Shown here: in pieces, positions 26,155 to 36,129 of the stretch
How positions within the stretch are numbered: the first letter of the stretch is position 1
Layout of the letters: the number at the start of each line of letters is the position of its first letter
Assembly (NCBI RefSeq): GCF_000378825.1
Contig: NZ_KB900388.1
Span: 1,301,947 to 1,365,946 of the forward strand
DNA: 64,000 nucleotides
Source: Salinispora vitiensis
Lineage (GTDB): Bacteria > Actinomycetota > Actinomycetes > Mycobacteriales > Micromonosporaceae
Reading direction: 5' to 3'
Notes under the pieces: generated by a model
What the model was told of the DNA's origin: nothing
What the model saw: the letters and a program-made list of their open reading frames with translations, nothing else
Databases searched by the model: none
Position numbers and translations under genes: made by a program

Positions 26155-27216
26155 ATGCACCCGGCACTGCGCACCCAGTTGACCGAGTTGGTCGGCGTCC
26201 GGTACCCCATCGTGCAGACCGGGATGGGCTATGTCTCCGGTGCCCGGTTAACCGCGGCGACAGCCCAGGCTGGCGGCCTCGGCATCATCGCTTCGGCCAC
26301 AATGAACCTCGGCGAGTTGCGCTCCGCGATCCACGAGGTACGTCGGTGTACCTCCGCGCCATTCGGGGTCAACCTGCGCGCAGACGCAACGGACGTGCGG
26401 GAGCGGGTCGAGTTGGTCATCGCGGAGTCGGTCCGGGTCGTCTCGTTCGCGCTCGCGCCGCGCCGCGACCTCATCAGCCGGCTCCGCGACGCCGGGGTGA
26501 TCACGATCCCGTCCGTCGGCGCCCTCCGGCACGCGGAGAAGGTGGCCGGTTGGGGGGCGGACGCCGTCCTGGTCCAGGGGGGCGAGGGTGGTGGGCACAC
26601 GGGGCCGGTGCCCACCAGCCTGCTCCTACCCCAGGTGGTGGACGCGGTCGACATCCCGGTGGTCGCGGCGGGCGGCTTCTTCGACGGCCGCGGCCTGGTC
26701 TCCGCCCTCGCCTACGGCGCGGCGGGAATCGCCATGGGTACCCGGTTCCTGTTGACCACAGACAGCCCGGTCGGCTCAGCGGTGAAACAGACCTATCTCG
26801 ACAGCGGCCCTACTGACACGGTGGTCACCACGCAGGTCGACGGGGTACCACACCGGGTCCTGCGGACCCGGTTCGTGGACCGGCTCGAACGATCGGGACG
26901 GATCAGCACGCTGGCCAGCGCGCTCGGGCGGGCCCTCGCGCTGCGCCGACGCACCGCGATGCCGTGGTCGACGCTGATTCGGGACGGCTTCGCCGCCCGA
27001 CGAAGCCGTGAACTCTCCTGGTCCCAGACGCTGATGGCCGCCAACACCCCGGTGCTACTTCGCGCGGCAATGGTGGACGGCCGAGCCGACCTCGGGGTGA
27101 TGTCCGCCGGGCAGGTGGTGGGGCTCATCGACGACCTGCCCTCGTGCGCGGAGCTCATCGACCGGATCATGACCGAGGCCGATGGCTGCCTGTCCCGGCT
27201 TACAACCGCTCAATGA
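26155..27216 (+). CDS. ipdC: IpdC, flavin-dependent HIP-pathway enzyme (nitronate monooxygenase fold)
   Basis: A 353-residue TIM-barrel flavoprotein of the 2-nitropropane dioxygenase family. Features are RYPIVQTGMGYVSGARLTAA, the phosphate-binding VQGGEGGGHTGPVPTSLLLP and AAGGFFDGRGLVSALAYGA with GIAMGTRFLLT. IpdC acts on a hydroxylated HIP-CoA intermediate together with IpdF (established for the pathway; exact chemistry from family knowledge). It lies 52 bp after ipdB with AGGGAGA before the ATG. Its 3' end overlaps the convergent fadA6 gene by 17 bp. Confidence 0.92.
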   Translation: MHPALRTQLTELVGVRYPIVQTGMGYVSGARLTAATAQAGGLGIIASATMNLGELRSAIHEVRRCTSAPFGVNLRADATDVRERVELVIAESVRVVSFALAPRRDLISRLRDAGVITIPSVGALRHAEKVAGWGADAVLVQGGEGGGHTGPVPTSLLLPQVVDAVDIPVVAAGGFFDGRGLVSALAYGAAGIAMGTRFLLTTDSPVGSAVKQTYLDSGPTDTVVTTQVDGVPHRVLRTRFVDRLERSGRISTLASALGRALALRRRTAMPWSTLIRDGFAARRSRELSWSQTLMAANTPVLLRAAMVDGRADLGVMSAGQVVGLIDDLPSCAELIDRIMTEADGCLSRLTTAQ

Positions 27217-28333
27217 CGGTGACGTTCGCCTGGCCACCCCCCTCGCACATCGTCTGCAACCCATACCGGCCGCCGGAGCGGTCCAGCTCGTGCAGCAGAG
27301 TGGTCATCAGCCGCGCGCCGGTCGCACCGAGCGGATGCCCAAGGGCGATCGCGCCACCGTTGACATTAACCCGATCCAGCTCCGCACCGGTTTCGCGCAG
27401 CCAGGCGAGCACCACGCTGGCGAACGCCTCGTTGATCTCGATCAGGTCAATCTGGTCGAGCGTCATCCCGGCCCGCCGCAACGCGACCTCGGTTGCCCGG
27501 ATCGGCGCGGTCAGCATCAGCACCGGGTCGTCGCCCCGGGCGCTGAGATGGTGGACGCGGGCCCGAGGCGACAGCCCGTGCACCCGAAGTCCCCGCTCGG
27601 AGGCGACCAGCACGACGCTGGCCGCGTCGGCGAGTTGGCTGGCCAGAGCCGCGGTCGTCGTCCCGTCGGGACGTAGCGGGGCAAGGGTGGCCATCGCCGC
27701 CAGGGAGGTATCCGGTCGCGGGCACTCGTCGACCGTACAGCCGGCGCAGGGCACGATCTCAGCGGCGAATCGTCCCGACTCCCGGGCGCGGACCGCCCGC
27801 TGGTGACTGAGCAACGCGTACTGTTCCAGCTCGGGACGGGTGATCCCCCACCGGGCGGCGATGAGGTCTGCGCTGCGGAACTGGGAGATCTCTTCCTCCC
27901 CATAGCGAGCCGCCCACCCGACGGAGCCGGCGTACGGGCCGTGCGGGGCCATCGCACTCGCGATCGGCACCTGACTCATGCTCTGCACCCCACCGGCGAC
28001 CACCAAGTCCGCGCTGCCGGCCTGAACGGCCTGGGCGGCGAAGTGCACCGCCTGTTGGGACGAGCCGCACTGTCGGTCGACGGTCACCCCCGGTACCTCA
28101 TCCGGTAGGCCGGCCGCCAGCCAAGCCGTCCGGGCAATGTCACCGGACTGGGGCCCAAGGGTGTCCACGCAGCCGAACACGACGTCATCAATCGCGGCCG
28201 GGTCAACTCCCACCCGGTCCAGTAGGGACGCGATGACCTGACCACCGAGGTCCGCGGGGTGCACGCCGGCCAGCCCACCACCGCGCCGCCCCACCGGGCT
28301 ACGCACCGCGTCGACAAGGTATGCCTCGCTCAT
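27200..28333 (-). CDS. fadA6: FadA6, thiolase of the steroid C/D-ring pathway
   Basis: A 377-residue thiolase. The nucleophilic cysteine is in TVDRQCGSSQQAVHFAAQA (about residue 89). The other active-site residues are in [28 protein letters not shown] and LQTMCEGGGQANV. The protein is nearest to M. tuberculosis FadA6 (EISQFR, YGLQTMCEGGG). FadA6 completes beta-oxidation of the ring C/D remnants. It is divergent from fadE26 and shares a KstR-type, not a KstR2-type, box at 28354-28367. Confidence 0.92.
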   Translation of the reverse strand: MSEAYLVDAVRSPVGRRGGGLAGVHPADLGGQVIASLLDRVGVDPAAIDDVVFGCVDTLGPQSGDIARTAWLAAGLPDEVPGVTVDRQCGSSQQAVHFAAQAVQAGSADLVVAGGVQSMSQVPIASAMAPHGPYAGSVGWAARYGEEEISQFRSADLIAARWGITRPELEQYALLSHQRAVRARESGRFAAEIVPCAGCTVDECPRPDTSLAAMATLAPLRPDGTTTAALASQLADAASVVLVASERGLRVHGLSPRARVHHLSARGDDPVLMLTAPIRATEVALRRAGMTLDQIDLIEINEAFASVVLAWLRETGAELDRVNVNGGAIALGHPLGATGARLMTTLLHELDRSGGRYGLQTMCEGGGQANVTVIERL

Positions 28334-28353
28334 CCGAGCCTCCTCCGTTATGC

Positions 28354-28367
28354 TAGAACGCGTTCTA
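28354..28367. promoter_or_regulatory. perfect KstR-type operator (fadA6 / fadE26-fadE27)
   Basis: TAGAACGCGTTCTA is a 14-bp perfect palindrome fitting TnnAACnnGTTnnA, 21 bp from fadA6 and 25 bp from fadE26. Confidence 0.9.
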
Positions 28368-28391
28368 AATCTAGCCGAATGGGGCAGCGCT

Positions 28392-29591
28392 ATGCACCTC
28401 TCCTACTCGGTCGAACAACAACAACTCCGTTCCCGCCTGCGCGCGTACTTCGCCGAGCTGATGAGCCCCGAAGTCCGCGAGGCACTCGCCATGACCGATG
28501 GCGAGTACGGAGACGGCAAGGTCTACCGCGACATCGTGCGACGCCTGGGCCAGGATGGCTGGCTGACGCTCGGCTGGCCCCGGGAGTACGGCGGTGGTGA
28601 CCGGTCCATGCTGGATCAACTCATCTTCACCGACGAAGCCGCGGTCGCAGGCGTGCCGGTTCCGTTCCTGACCATCAACACCATCGGACCGACGCTGATG
28701 CGCTTCGGCACCGATCAGCAACGCGCCGAGTACCTGCCCCGGATCGCCGCTGGCGAGCTGCACTTCTCGATCGGCTACTCCGAGCCGGAGGCGGGCACCG
28801 ACCTGGCCGCCCTGCGCACCACCGCGGTCCGCGACGGTGAGACCTATCTGGTCAACGGCCAGAAGATGTGGACCAGCCTCATCCAGTACGCGGACTACAT
28901 CTGGATGGCCTGCCGCACGGCACCGGAGGCCCCCCAGCACAAGGGTCTGTCGATCCTTATCGTGCCGACCGACTCTCCGGGCTTCTCGTGGACTCCGGTG
29001 CGCACCGTCGCCGGGCCGACCACCAGCGCCACCTACTACACCGACGTCCGGGTACCGCGCTCCGCACTGGTGGGGGCGGAGAACCAGGGCTGGCCGCTGA
29101 TCACCAACCAGCTCAACCACGAGCGGGTCGCGCTCACCTCGGCCGCCCCGATCCGACACGCGTTACGTGAGGTGCGGGACTGGGCTCTCGCCACCACCCT
29201 GCCGGGCGGGAAACGGGTCATCGACCAGGAGTGGGTCCAGCTGCACCTGGCCCGGGTGCACGCCAAGGCGGAGTTCCTCAAGGTCTACAACTGGCGACTC
29301 GCCGCCGAGTCAGCCAGCGGCCTCGATCCGGCCGCCGCCTCGGCTACCAAGGTCTACGGGACCGAATTCGCCATCGAAGCGTACCGGCTGCTCATGGAGG
29401 TGCTCGGCACGAACGCGGCGGTTCGGCAGGGGTCCCGCGGTGCCTTGCTGCGTGGGCGGGTGGAGGGGTTGCATCGCTCCGCCCTGATCCTCACCTTCGG
29501 CGGCGGCACGAACGAGGTGCAGCGAGACATCATCGCCACCGTCGGCCTGGGTCTGCCAGCGGCCCGTCGGCGCACCCAACGGCAGGAGTAG
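28392..29591 (+). CDS. fadE26: FadE26 (ChsE4), acyl-CoA dehydrogenase subunit for the sterol side chain
   Basis: A 399-residue acyl-CoA dehydrogenase. It reads almost through like M. tuberculosis FadE26: LTLGWPREYGGG, DQLIFTDEAAVAGVPVPFL, FSIGYSEPEAGTDLAALRTTAV, TSATYYTDVRVPRSALV and LILTFGGGTNEVQRDII. FadE26-FadE27 form an alpha2beta2 enzyme that dehydrogenates C26 and C24 steroid-CoAs (established). ATG 28392 is preferred over one at 28350, which falls within the operator. fadE27 follows after 2 nt. Confidence 0.93.
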   Translation: MHLSYSVEQQQLRSRLRAYFAELMSPEVREALAMTDGEYGDGKVYRDIVRRLGQDGWLTLGWPREYGGGDRSMLDQLIFTDEAAVAGVPVPFLTINTIGPTLMRFGTDQQRAEYLPRIAAGELHFSIGYSEPEAGTDLAALRTTAVRDGETYLVNGQKMWTSLIQYADYIWMACRTAPEAPQHKGLSILIVPTDSPGFSWTPVRTVAGPTTSATYYTDVRVPRSALVGAENQGWPLITNQLNHERVALTSAAPIRHALREVRDWALATTLPGGKRVIDQEWVQLHLARVHAKAEFLKVYNWRLAAESASGLDPAAASATKVYGTEFAIEAYRLLMEVLGTNAAVRQGSRGALLRGRVEGLHRSALILTFGGGTNEVQRDIIATVGLGLPAARRRTQRQE

Positions 29592-29593
29592 TC

Positions 29594-30733
29594 ATGAGAT
29601 TCGCCCCAAGCGAGAGCCACCGCGACCTCGCCCGGCTGACCCGGCAGATCCTCACCGACCAGGTCACCACGGACCGGCTCCGGGACCTCGAGGCGAAGGA
29701 CACCTACCTGGACCGATCACTCTGGCGTGAGCTCGCCACGGCGGGGGTACTCGCCGCCGCACTGCCCCACCGGGCGGGCGGTGACGGCCTCGGCCTGATG
29801 GAGCAGTGCGGCGTTCTGGTCGAGGTGGGCCGGAGCGTCGCCCCCGTGCCCTACCTGTCCAGCATCGTGACGGCGGCGGCCGGGCTGGCCACCTTCGGTG
29901 ACGACCAGCAGATCACTCGGTGGGTCACTCCAGCCCGGGAGGGGGCCATGGTCCTGACCGCCGCCCTCACGGAGGGTGAGGTAGGCGCCGAACGCGTCGC
30001 CGGCCGTTGGGTGCTGACCGGGACGAAGACGACCGTGCCGGCCGCACCGGACGCTGATCTGGTGCTGGTCCCGGCCAAGTTCGGCCGTACGACCGTGGTC
30101 TTCCTCGTCTGCCCCGATGACCCGGGGGTTACCGTGGAGCCGCAGCAGCTGGCGGGGGGCGAGGGGGCTGGCTGGCTGGACCTGGCCCGGGTGGCTCTTC
30201 CCGACGACCGACTGCTCGGCACCGTTGCGGACGGCAGCGCCATCGCCGCCTGGCTCACCACCCGGGCCACCATCGGATCCTGCGCCCTCCAACTCGGGGT
30301 GACCGAGCGGGCGCTGGAGTTGACCGCGGAGTACGTCCGTAACCGGATCCAGTTCGGTCGCCCGATCGGCACCTTCCAGGCGGTGGCGCAGCGGCTCGCC
30401 GACGCCTACATCGATGTCGAGGCGATCCGGCTCACGCTCTGGCAGGCGGCTTGGCGGCTCGCCGAAGGGTTACCTTGCCCCACCGAGGTGGCGACGGCCA
30501 AGTTCTGGGCCGCCGACGCCGGACACCGGGTCGCGCACACCGCCGTTCACCTACACGGCGGCGTAGGAATCGACCTTGACCACCAACTCCACCGCTACTT
30601 TCTTGCCGCGAAGCACCAGGAGTTCCGGTTGGGCGGCGCCACCGCCCAACTACGGGCGATCGGCACCGCCCTCACCTCGACCGACCTGGGAGACCACGAT
30701 GGCTCGGCCGGTGAGTCAACCTCCGCCGCCTGA
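29594..30733 (+). CDS. fadE27: FadE27 (ChsE5), partner acyl-CoA dehydrogenase subunit
   Basis: A 379-residue protein of the acyl-CoA dehydrogenase fold. The C-terminal half has RIQFGRPIGTFQAVAQRLADAY, FWAADAGHRVAHTAVHLHGGVGIDLDHQLHRYFLAAK, matching the M. tuberculosis FadE27 pattern. The N-terminal half is divergent, as expected for the subunit completing the FAD site with FadE26. ATG 29594 lies 2 nt after the fadE26 stop, with CAGGAG in the end of fadE26 as ribosome site. Confidence 0.92.
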   Translation: MRFAPSESHRDLARLTRQILTDQVTTDRLRDLEAKDTYLDRSLWRELATAGVLAAALPHRAGGDGLGLMEQCGVLVEVGRSVAPVPYLSSIVTAAAGLATFGDDQQITRWVTPAREGAMVLTAALTEGEVGAERVAGRWVLTGTKTTVPAAPDADLVLVPAKFGRTTVVFLVCPDDPGVTVEPQQLAGGEGAGWLDLARVALPDDRLLGTVADGSAIAAWLTTRATIGSCALQLGVTERALELTAEYVRNRIQFGRPIGTFQAVAQRLADAYIDVEAIRLTLWQAAWRLAEGLPCPTEVATAKFWAADAGHRVAHTAVHLHGGVGIDLDHQLHRYFLAAKHQEFRLGGATAQLRAIGTALTSTDLGDHDGSAGESTSAA

Positions 30734-31125
30734 ACCGGGAGGGCAGCGCGGCGGGCCGCAACCAACCGCCTCGCGGGTCCGACCCCGAGACGTTGACGGC
30801 GCGGAGAGTACACCATAGATTGACATGCATGTATTTAATGGGAGTTGGCGCACGGGGCCTTCGACGCAACCCCGAGAACCACTCCCCCTCCGACCTGATT
30901 GGTGGTGACCGCCGCGACCGGGTCAACCCCGGCAGCGTTCGCCACGGATCCGGTCGGCCGCCAGCCACCGGCGATTCTGTCACCTATCCAGTGGTCAGTT
31001 TCGATTGATACTGCGAACCAGCCACCACCAGGCGGGAGACCTGAGCCGAAGGACGGTCGGCGCGCGCCCGAGGCAACCAACGGGCATCGGACACCGATCA
31101 CGACCAACGATTGAAGGGGCCGAGC
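30734..31125. other. 392-bp intergenic region upstream of cholesterol oxidase
   Basis: No convincing gene on either strand; short frames present look like chance. A 10-bp palindrome ACATGCATGT (30823-30832) follows a TTGACA (30820-30825) in a local AT-rich spot and may be promoter-related. No KstR or KstR2 box was found. Confidence 0.6.
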
Positions 31126-32757
31126 ATGACAGGTACGAGCCTTTCCCGACGTGGCCTACTCCGGGCCACCACGCTCGGCGCCGGCGCCGCCGTCGCCGGA
31201 GCCGCTTTAGGGCACCAGGCGGCCCAGGCGGGTGGTCCGGTACCCGCGCTGGCCGGAAAGACCGCCGTGGTCATTGGTAGTGGCTTCGGCGGGGCGGTCG
31301 CCGCCTACCGACTCGGCCAGGCCGGAGTGGTCACCACCGTGCTGGAGCGGGGTCGCCGCTGGGACGTGGACGGCTCCGGCACCACGTTCTGCAGCATCAA
31401 TGAGCCGGACTGGCGGTGTGGCTGGTTCCTGGACCGCCCACCACTGGGTATCAACCTCGGCTCGGCGATCGAGAAACGGGCTGGGTTGATCGCCCGCCAC
31501 GACGGCGATGGAATCTCGGTGCTGAGCGGAACCGGAGTAGGCGGCGGCTCCCTCGCCATCGGGATGTTCCTACCGCAGCCGCGGCGCAGCGAGTGGGAGC
31601 AGGCGTACCCGGCCGAGATCGGCTTCGACGAGATGAACGATGTCTACTGGCCCCGGGCTCGGCAACGCCTCGGCGCCGCGCCGATCCCCGAGGACGTGCA
31701 GAACAGCGGCCCCTACCGGGGAGCCCGCGCCTGGCTCGACTACCTGTCGGAGTTCAAGCAGACCCCTCTCCCCATCCCGTTCGCCGTGGACTGGGACGTG
31801 GTCCGCGCCGAACTCGCCGGTGACACCGTGCCCTGCCACACGATCGGCGAGGGCCCGTACGGCAGCAACTCCGGGGCGAAGAACAGCGTCGACCGCAACT
31901 ACCTCGCCTGGGCCGCTGCGACCGGTAACGTGACAACCCTGGCGTTGCACGAGGTCACCGAAATCCATGAGGTGTCCGGTCAGGACAAGTTCGAGATCAG
32001 GTGCCGACAGATCGACGAGCACGGCACCGTCCTCTCCACCAAGACCTTCGTCTGTGACTACCTGTTCATGGCGGCCGGCTCCGTCTACACCACCTCGCTG
32101 CTGCTCACCTCCCGGGCCAAGGGCGGGCTTCCCCGCCTGGTCAACCAGGAGGTGGGTAAGGGCTGGGGCAACAACGGCGACTTCCTGGTGACCCGGATCA
32201 ATCTACGAAAGGACGTCGGCCACGCCCAGGGCGGTCCGGGTAACGTCAAGTACATCGACGAGGACAACCCGTACGCACCCACCTCGATGGCGTGGGAGGC
32301 GGCACCGGTTCCCCGTTGGATGCCGCGTACCACGGCGCACCTGGTGACCAGCATGGCTCCGGAGCGAGGCGAGATTCGCTACGACCCGGATACCGGGACC
32401 GGCAAGGTGCACTGGCCGTACGGCGTGCTGGAGACCACCTCCGAGAAGGCGGCGGTTGACCTGGTTACCCGGTTGTGGTGGGAGACCGAGGGCCGCAAGG
32501 GATACCTCCTGAACGGGCTGCCGACCTACGCCCGGGGCGTCGGCACCGGGCTCGGCGCGGCGAACACCTGGCACCCGTTGGGCGGCATGGTCATGGGCAA
32601 GGCGACCGACTTCGGCGGTCGTTGCCTCGACTACCCCAACCTCTTCTGCATCGATGGCTCAATCCTGCCGGGTACGGCCTGCCTGGCCAATCCTTCCCTG
32701 ACCATCACCGCGAACGCCGAACGCTGCATGGACCGGTTCCTCGCTGAGCACTCCTAA
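31126..32757 (+). CDS. Tat-secreted cholesterol oxidase (GMC flavoenzyme)
   Basis: A 543-residue protein. Twin-arginine signal SRRGLLRATTLGAGAAVAG is followed by a mature GMC oxidoreductase: FAD motif VVIGSGFGGAVAAYRL, GTGVGGGSLAIGM, MAAGSVYTTSLLL, NTWHPLGGMVMGKATD (active-site His) and the C-terminal NPSLTITANAER. This is the class I, non-covalent-FAD cholesterol oxidase typified by Streptomyces ChoA (similar length). It oxidises cholesterol to cholest-4-en-3-one outside the cell. ATG 31126 has GAAGGGG upstream; a TTG at 31111 is less likely. Confidence 0.92.
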   Translation: MTGTSLSRRGLLRATTLGAGAAVAGAALGHQAAQAGGPVPALAGKTAVVIGSGFGGAVAAYRLGQAGVVTTVLERGRRWDVDGSGTTFCSINEPDWRCGWFLDRPPLGINLGSAIEKRAGLIARHDGDGISVLSGTGVGGGSLAIGMFLPQPRRSEWEQAYPAEIGFDEMNDVYWPRARQRLGAAPIPEDVQNSGPYRGARAWLDYLSEFKQTPLPIPFAVDWDVVRAELAGDTVPCHTIGEGPYGSNSGAKNSVDRNYLAWAAATGNVTTLALHEVTEIHEVSGQDKFEIRCRQIDEHGTVLSTKTFVCDYLFMAAGSVYTTSLLLTSRAKGGLPRLVNQEVGKGWGNNGDFLVTRINLRKDVGHAQGGPGNVKYIDEDNPYAPTSMAWEAAPVPRWMPRTTAHLVTSMAPERGEIRYDPDTGTGKVHWPYGVLETTSEKAAVDLVTRLWWETEGRKGYLLNGLPTYARGVGTGLGAANTWHPLGGMVMGKATDFGGRCLDYPNLFCIDGSILPGTACLANPSLTITANAERCMDRFLAEHS

Positions 32758-32765
32758 CCCGTACG

Positions 32766-32790
32766 GGGGCCCGGCCGCGAGCCGGGCCCC
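32766..32790. terminator. hairpin terminator between cholesterol oxidase and cyp125
   Basis: A 10-bp perfect stem (GGGGCCCGGC with GCCGGGCCCC) and 5-nt loop, 9 bp after the oxidase stop in the convergent gap. Confidence 0.75.
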
Positions 32791-32794
32791 ACGT

Positions 32795-34021
32795 TCAGTG
32801 GTACTGCACCGGCAGCTCTCGGATCCCGTTGATCCAGCCCGACCGCAGTCGCTGCGGATCGGCCAGCTGGCGGATGTCCGGCATATGGTCGGCGATCGAA
32901 TTGAAGATCAGTTCGATCTCCAGGCGGGCGAGGTTCGCGCCCAGACAGAAGTGCACCCCACTACCGCCGAACCCCAGGTGGGGATTGGGGCTACGGGTGA
33001 TGTCGAACCGTTCCGGCTCCTCGAACACCGACTCGTCGAAGTTGGCCGACCCGTAGAAGAGCGCTACCCGTTGGCCGGCGGAAATCGCTTGTCCGGCCAG
33101 GGTGGTGTCGACCAACGCGGTGCGTTGGAAGACGTTCACCGGGGTCGCCCAGCGGATGATCTCTTCGACCGCACTCCGGGGGCGCTCGGCCTTGAACAGT
33201 TCCCACTGTTCTGGGTTCTCGAGGAAGGCCAGCATGCCGTGGGTGATCGCGTTCCGGGTCGTCTCGTTGCCCGCCACCGCCAAGAGCATCACGAAGAAGC
33301 CGAACTCGTCGGCGGTCAGGTGCTCCCCGTCGATCTGCGCGTTGACCAGCTGGGTCACCAGATCGTCGCTCGGGTTGCGCTGTCGCTCGTGGGCCATCTC
33401 CATCGCGTACGCGAGCAGCTCGGCTGAGGCGGCCATCGGATCCACGCCGTACGCCGGATCGTCGTAGCCGATCAGCTGGTTCGACCAGTCGAAGACCTTG
33501 CGACGGTGATGCTGCGGCACCCCGATGAGCTCTGCGATCGCCTGCAGCGGCAGTTCGCAGGCGACATCGGTGACGAAGTCACCCGTGTCACGCGCGGCCG
33601 CGTCCCGCACGATGCGCTCGGCCCGCTCCGCCAGCGACCCACGCAACGCGTTGATCGCTCTGGGAGTGAAGCCGCGGGACACGATGGCCCGTAGCTTGGT
33701 GTGCTCCGGCGGGTCGACGTTGATCATGATGACCCGCTGCATCTCTCGATCCGCCTGGGTGGTGCCCGGCTGGAAACGGGCGATCGCCGTGTTCTCCCGG
33801 GTCGAGTAGGTTTCGCTGTCCCGGGAAACCGCCATGACATCGGCGTACCGGGTGACCACCCAGTACCCGTCGTCGTCGAAACCGGCCGATCCCTTCGGTT
33901 GGGCGTTCCACCAGACCGGGGCCGTCCGGCGCAACTCGGCGAACTCCTCCCGAGGCACACGGCGCTCCAGGACGGCCGGGTCGGTGAAGTCAAATCCCTT
34001 TGGAATACGCGGCTCAGTCAT
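32795..34021 (-). CDS. cyp125: CYP125, cytochrome P450 sterol C26-hydroxylase
   Basis: A 408-residue P450. The heme-binding loop is FGGSGVHFCLGANLARLE, the I-helix MLLAVAGNETTRNAITHG, the ExxR motif EEII-R, and the C-terminal LRSGWINGIRELPV matches CYP125. The long identity-like stretches (DEFGFFVMLLAVAGNETTRN, ATPVNVFQRTAL) separate it from CYP142. It oxidises cholest-4-en-3-one at C26 to start side-chain degradation (established). A KstR-type box lies 13 bp upstream and fadA5 is divergent. The ferredoxin partner is not in the window. Confidence 0.94.
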   Translation of the reverse strand: MTEPRIPKGFDFTDPAVLERRVPREEFAELRRTAPVWWNAQPKGSAGFDDDGYWVVTRYADVMAVSRDSETYSTRENTAIARFQPGTTQADREMQRVIMINVDPPEHTKLRAIVSRGFTPRAINALRGSLAERAERIVRDAAARDTGDFVTDVACELPLQAIAELIGVPQHHRRKVFDWSNQLIGYDDPAYGVDPMAASAELLAYAMEMAHERQRNPSDDLVTQLVNAQIDGEHLTADEFGFFVMLLAVAGNETTRNAITHGMLAFLENPEQWELFKAERPRSAVEEIIRWATPVNVFQRTALVDTTLAGQAISAGQRVALFYGSANFDESVFEEPERFDITRSPNPHLGFGGSGVHFCLGANLARLEIELIFNSIADHMPDIRQLADPQRLRSGWINGIRELPVQYH

Positions 34022-34033
34022 CGAACCTCCTAC

Positions 34034-34047
34034 TGTAACCTGTTCTA
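34034..34047. promoter_or_regulatory. KstR-type operator (cyp125 / fadA5)
   Basis: TGTAACCTGTTCTA fits TnnAACnnGTTnnA, between divergent cyp125 and fadA5. Confidence 0.85.
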
Positions 34048-34089
34048 ATATTCAAACAGATCAAATGTTGTTTCGACAACGTAGCGTGA

Positions 34090-35295
<1,206 letters not shown>

Positions 35296-35308
35296 CCCGC
35301 CGGCGGCG

Positions 35309-35334
35309 CTGCCCGCCGTTGGGTACGGCGGCAG
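35309..35334. terminator. hairpin between convergent fadA5 and ipdF
   Basis: A 10-bp stem with one bulged base (35309-35319 with 35325-35334) and a 5-nt loop fills the 39-bp convergent gap. Confidence 0.55.
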
Positions 35335-36129
35335 TCAGGGATGCTGGCTACTGACCGACACCACCTCACCGGTGAGATAGGAGGCGTAGTCACTGGCGAG
35401 GAAGGCCATGACGGCCGCTACCTCCCAGGGCTGCGCCGCCCGGCCGAACGCCTCCTGGCCGGTAAGCTCGGCGAGCAGGTCCGCACTGGTCACCTTCGAC
35501 AGGTTGGGGTGCATGGCGAGGCTGGGCGCCACGGCGTTGACGCGGATGCCGTGGGGCGCCACGTCCAGCGCCGCGCACCGGGTGAACGCCATCACCCCCG
35601 CCTTAGCCGCCGCATAGTGCGCCTGACCGGCCTGGGCCCGCCAACCCAGCACCGACGCATTGTTGACCACCACACCACCGTGGCCCTGCGCCAGCATCTG
35701 CCGTACCGCCGCCCGCGTACAGCGAAAGGTGCCGGTCAGAGTCACGTCCAGCACCCTCGACCACTCGTCGTCGGTCATCTCCATGACCGACGCGGTGCCG
35801 CCGAGCCCGGCATTGTTAATCATCACGTCCAGCCGTCCGAAACCTGCCACGGCGGCGTTGACCAACTCCTCGACTGCCTGCTCGTCGGTCACGTCGCAGG
35901 GCACCGACCGGACCCGGCCCGGGTGTGCCGCCGAGAGCCGTTCGTGGCTCTCGGCGAGCCGCCGGACATGCCGGTCGCTGAGCACCACGAGCGCCCCCTC
36001 GTCCAGGCAGCGCTCCACCACTGCCGTCCCGATCCCGGATCCCGCCGCCGCAGTCACCACCACCACCTTCTCCGCGAGCAGTTCCCGACCGGCGGGGCGG
36101 AGCGGCGGCGTCGGGCCCGGGGGCCTCAT
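35335..36129 (-). CDS. ipdF: IpdF, short-chain reductase of the HIP pathway
   Basis: A 264-residue SDR. Cofactor motif TAAAGSGIGTAV, NNAG, catalytic Ser in NNASVLGW and YAAAK. The C-terminus ASDYASYLTGEVVSVSSQHP is characteristic of IpdF (Rv3559c), which oxidises the 5-hydroxyl of 5-OH-HIC-CoA (family knowledge). The start ATG overlaps the fadE30 stop by 4 nt, giving the same fadE30-ipdF adjacency as in M. tuberculosis. The operon is read from the KstR2-type box at 37323. Confidence 0.88.
   Translation of the reverse strand: MRPPGPTPPLRPAGRELLAEKVVVVTAAAGSGIGTAVVERCLDEGALVVLSDRHVRRLAESHERLSAAHPGRVRSVPCDVTDEQAVEELVNAAVAGFGRLDVMINNAGLGGTASVMEMTDDEWSRVLDVTLTGTFRCTRAAVRQMLAQGHGGVVVNNASVLGWRAQAGQAHYAAAKAGVMAFTRCAALDVAPHGIRVNAVAPSLAMHPNLSKVTSADLLAELTGQEAFGRAAQPWEVAAVMAFLASDYASYLTGEVVSVSSQHP

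Noticed and set aside
28392..30733. Assignment as FadE29-FadE28
   Set aside because: The TDEAAVAGVPVPFLTIN, TSATYYTDV and GGGTNEVQRDII segments match FadE26, and the second gene matches FadE27.
30793..31008. 71-codon frames on both strands upstream of cholesterol oxidase
   Set aside because: Mutually antisense short frames without protein-like features.
32795..34021. CYP142 instead of CYP125
   Set aside because: I-helix, heme loop and C-terminal motifs follow CYP125 and differ from CYP142.
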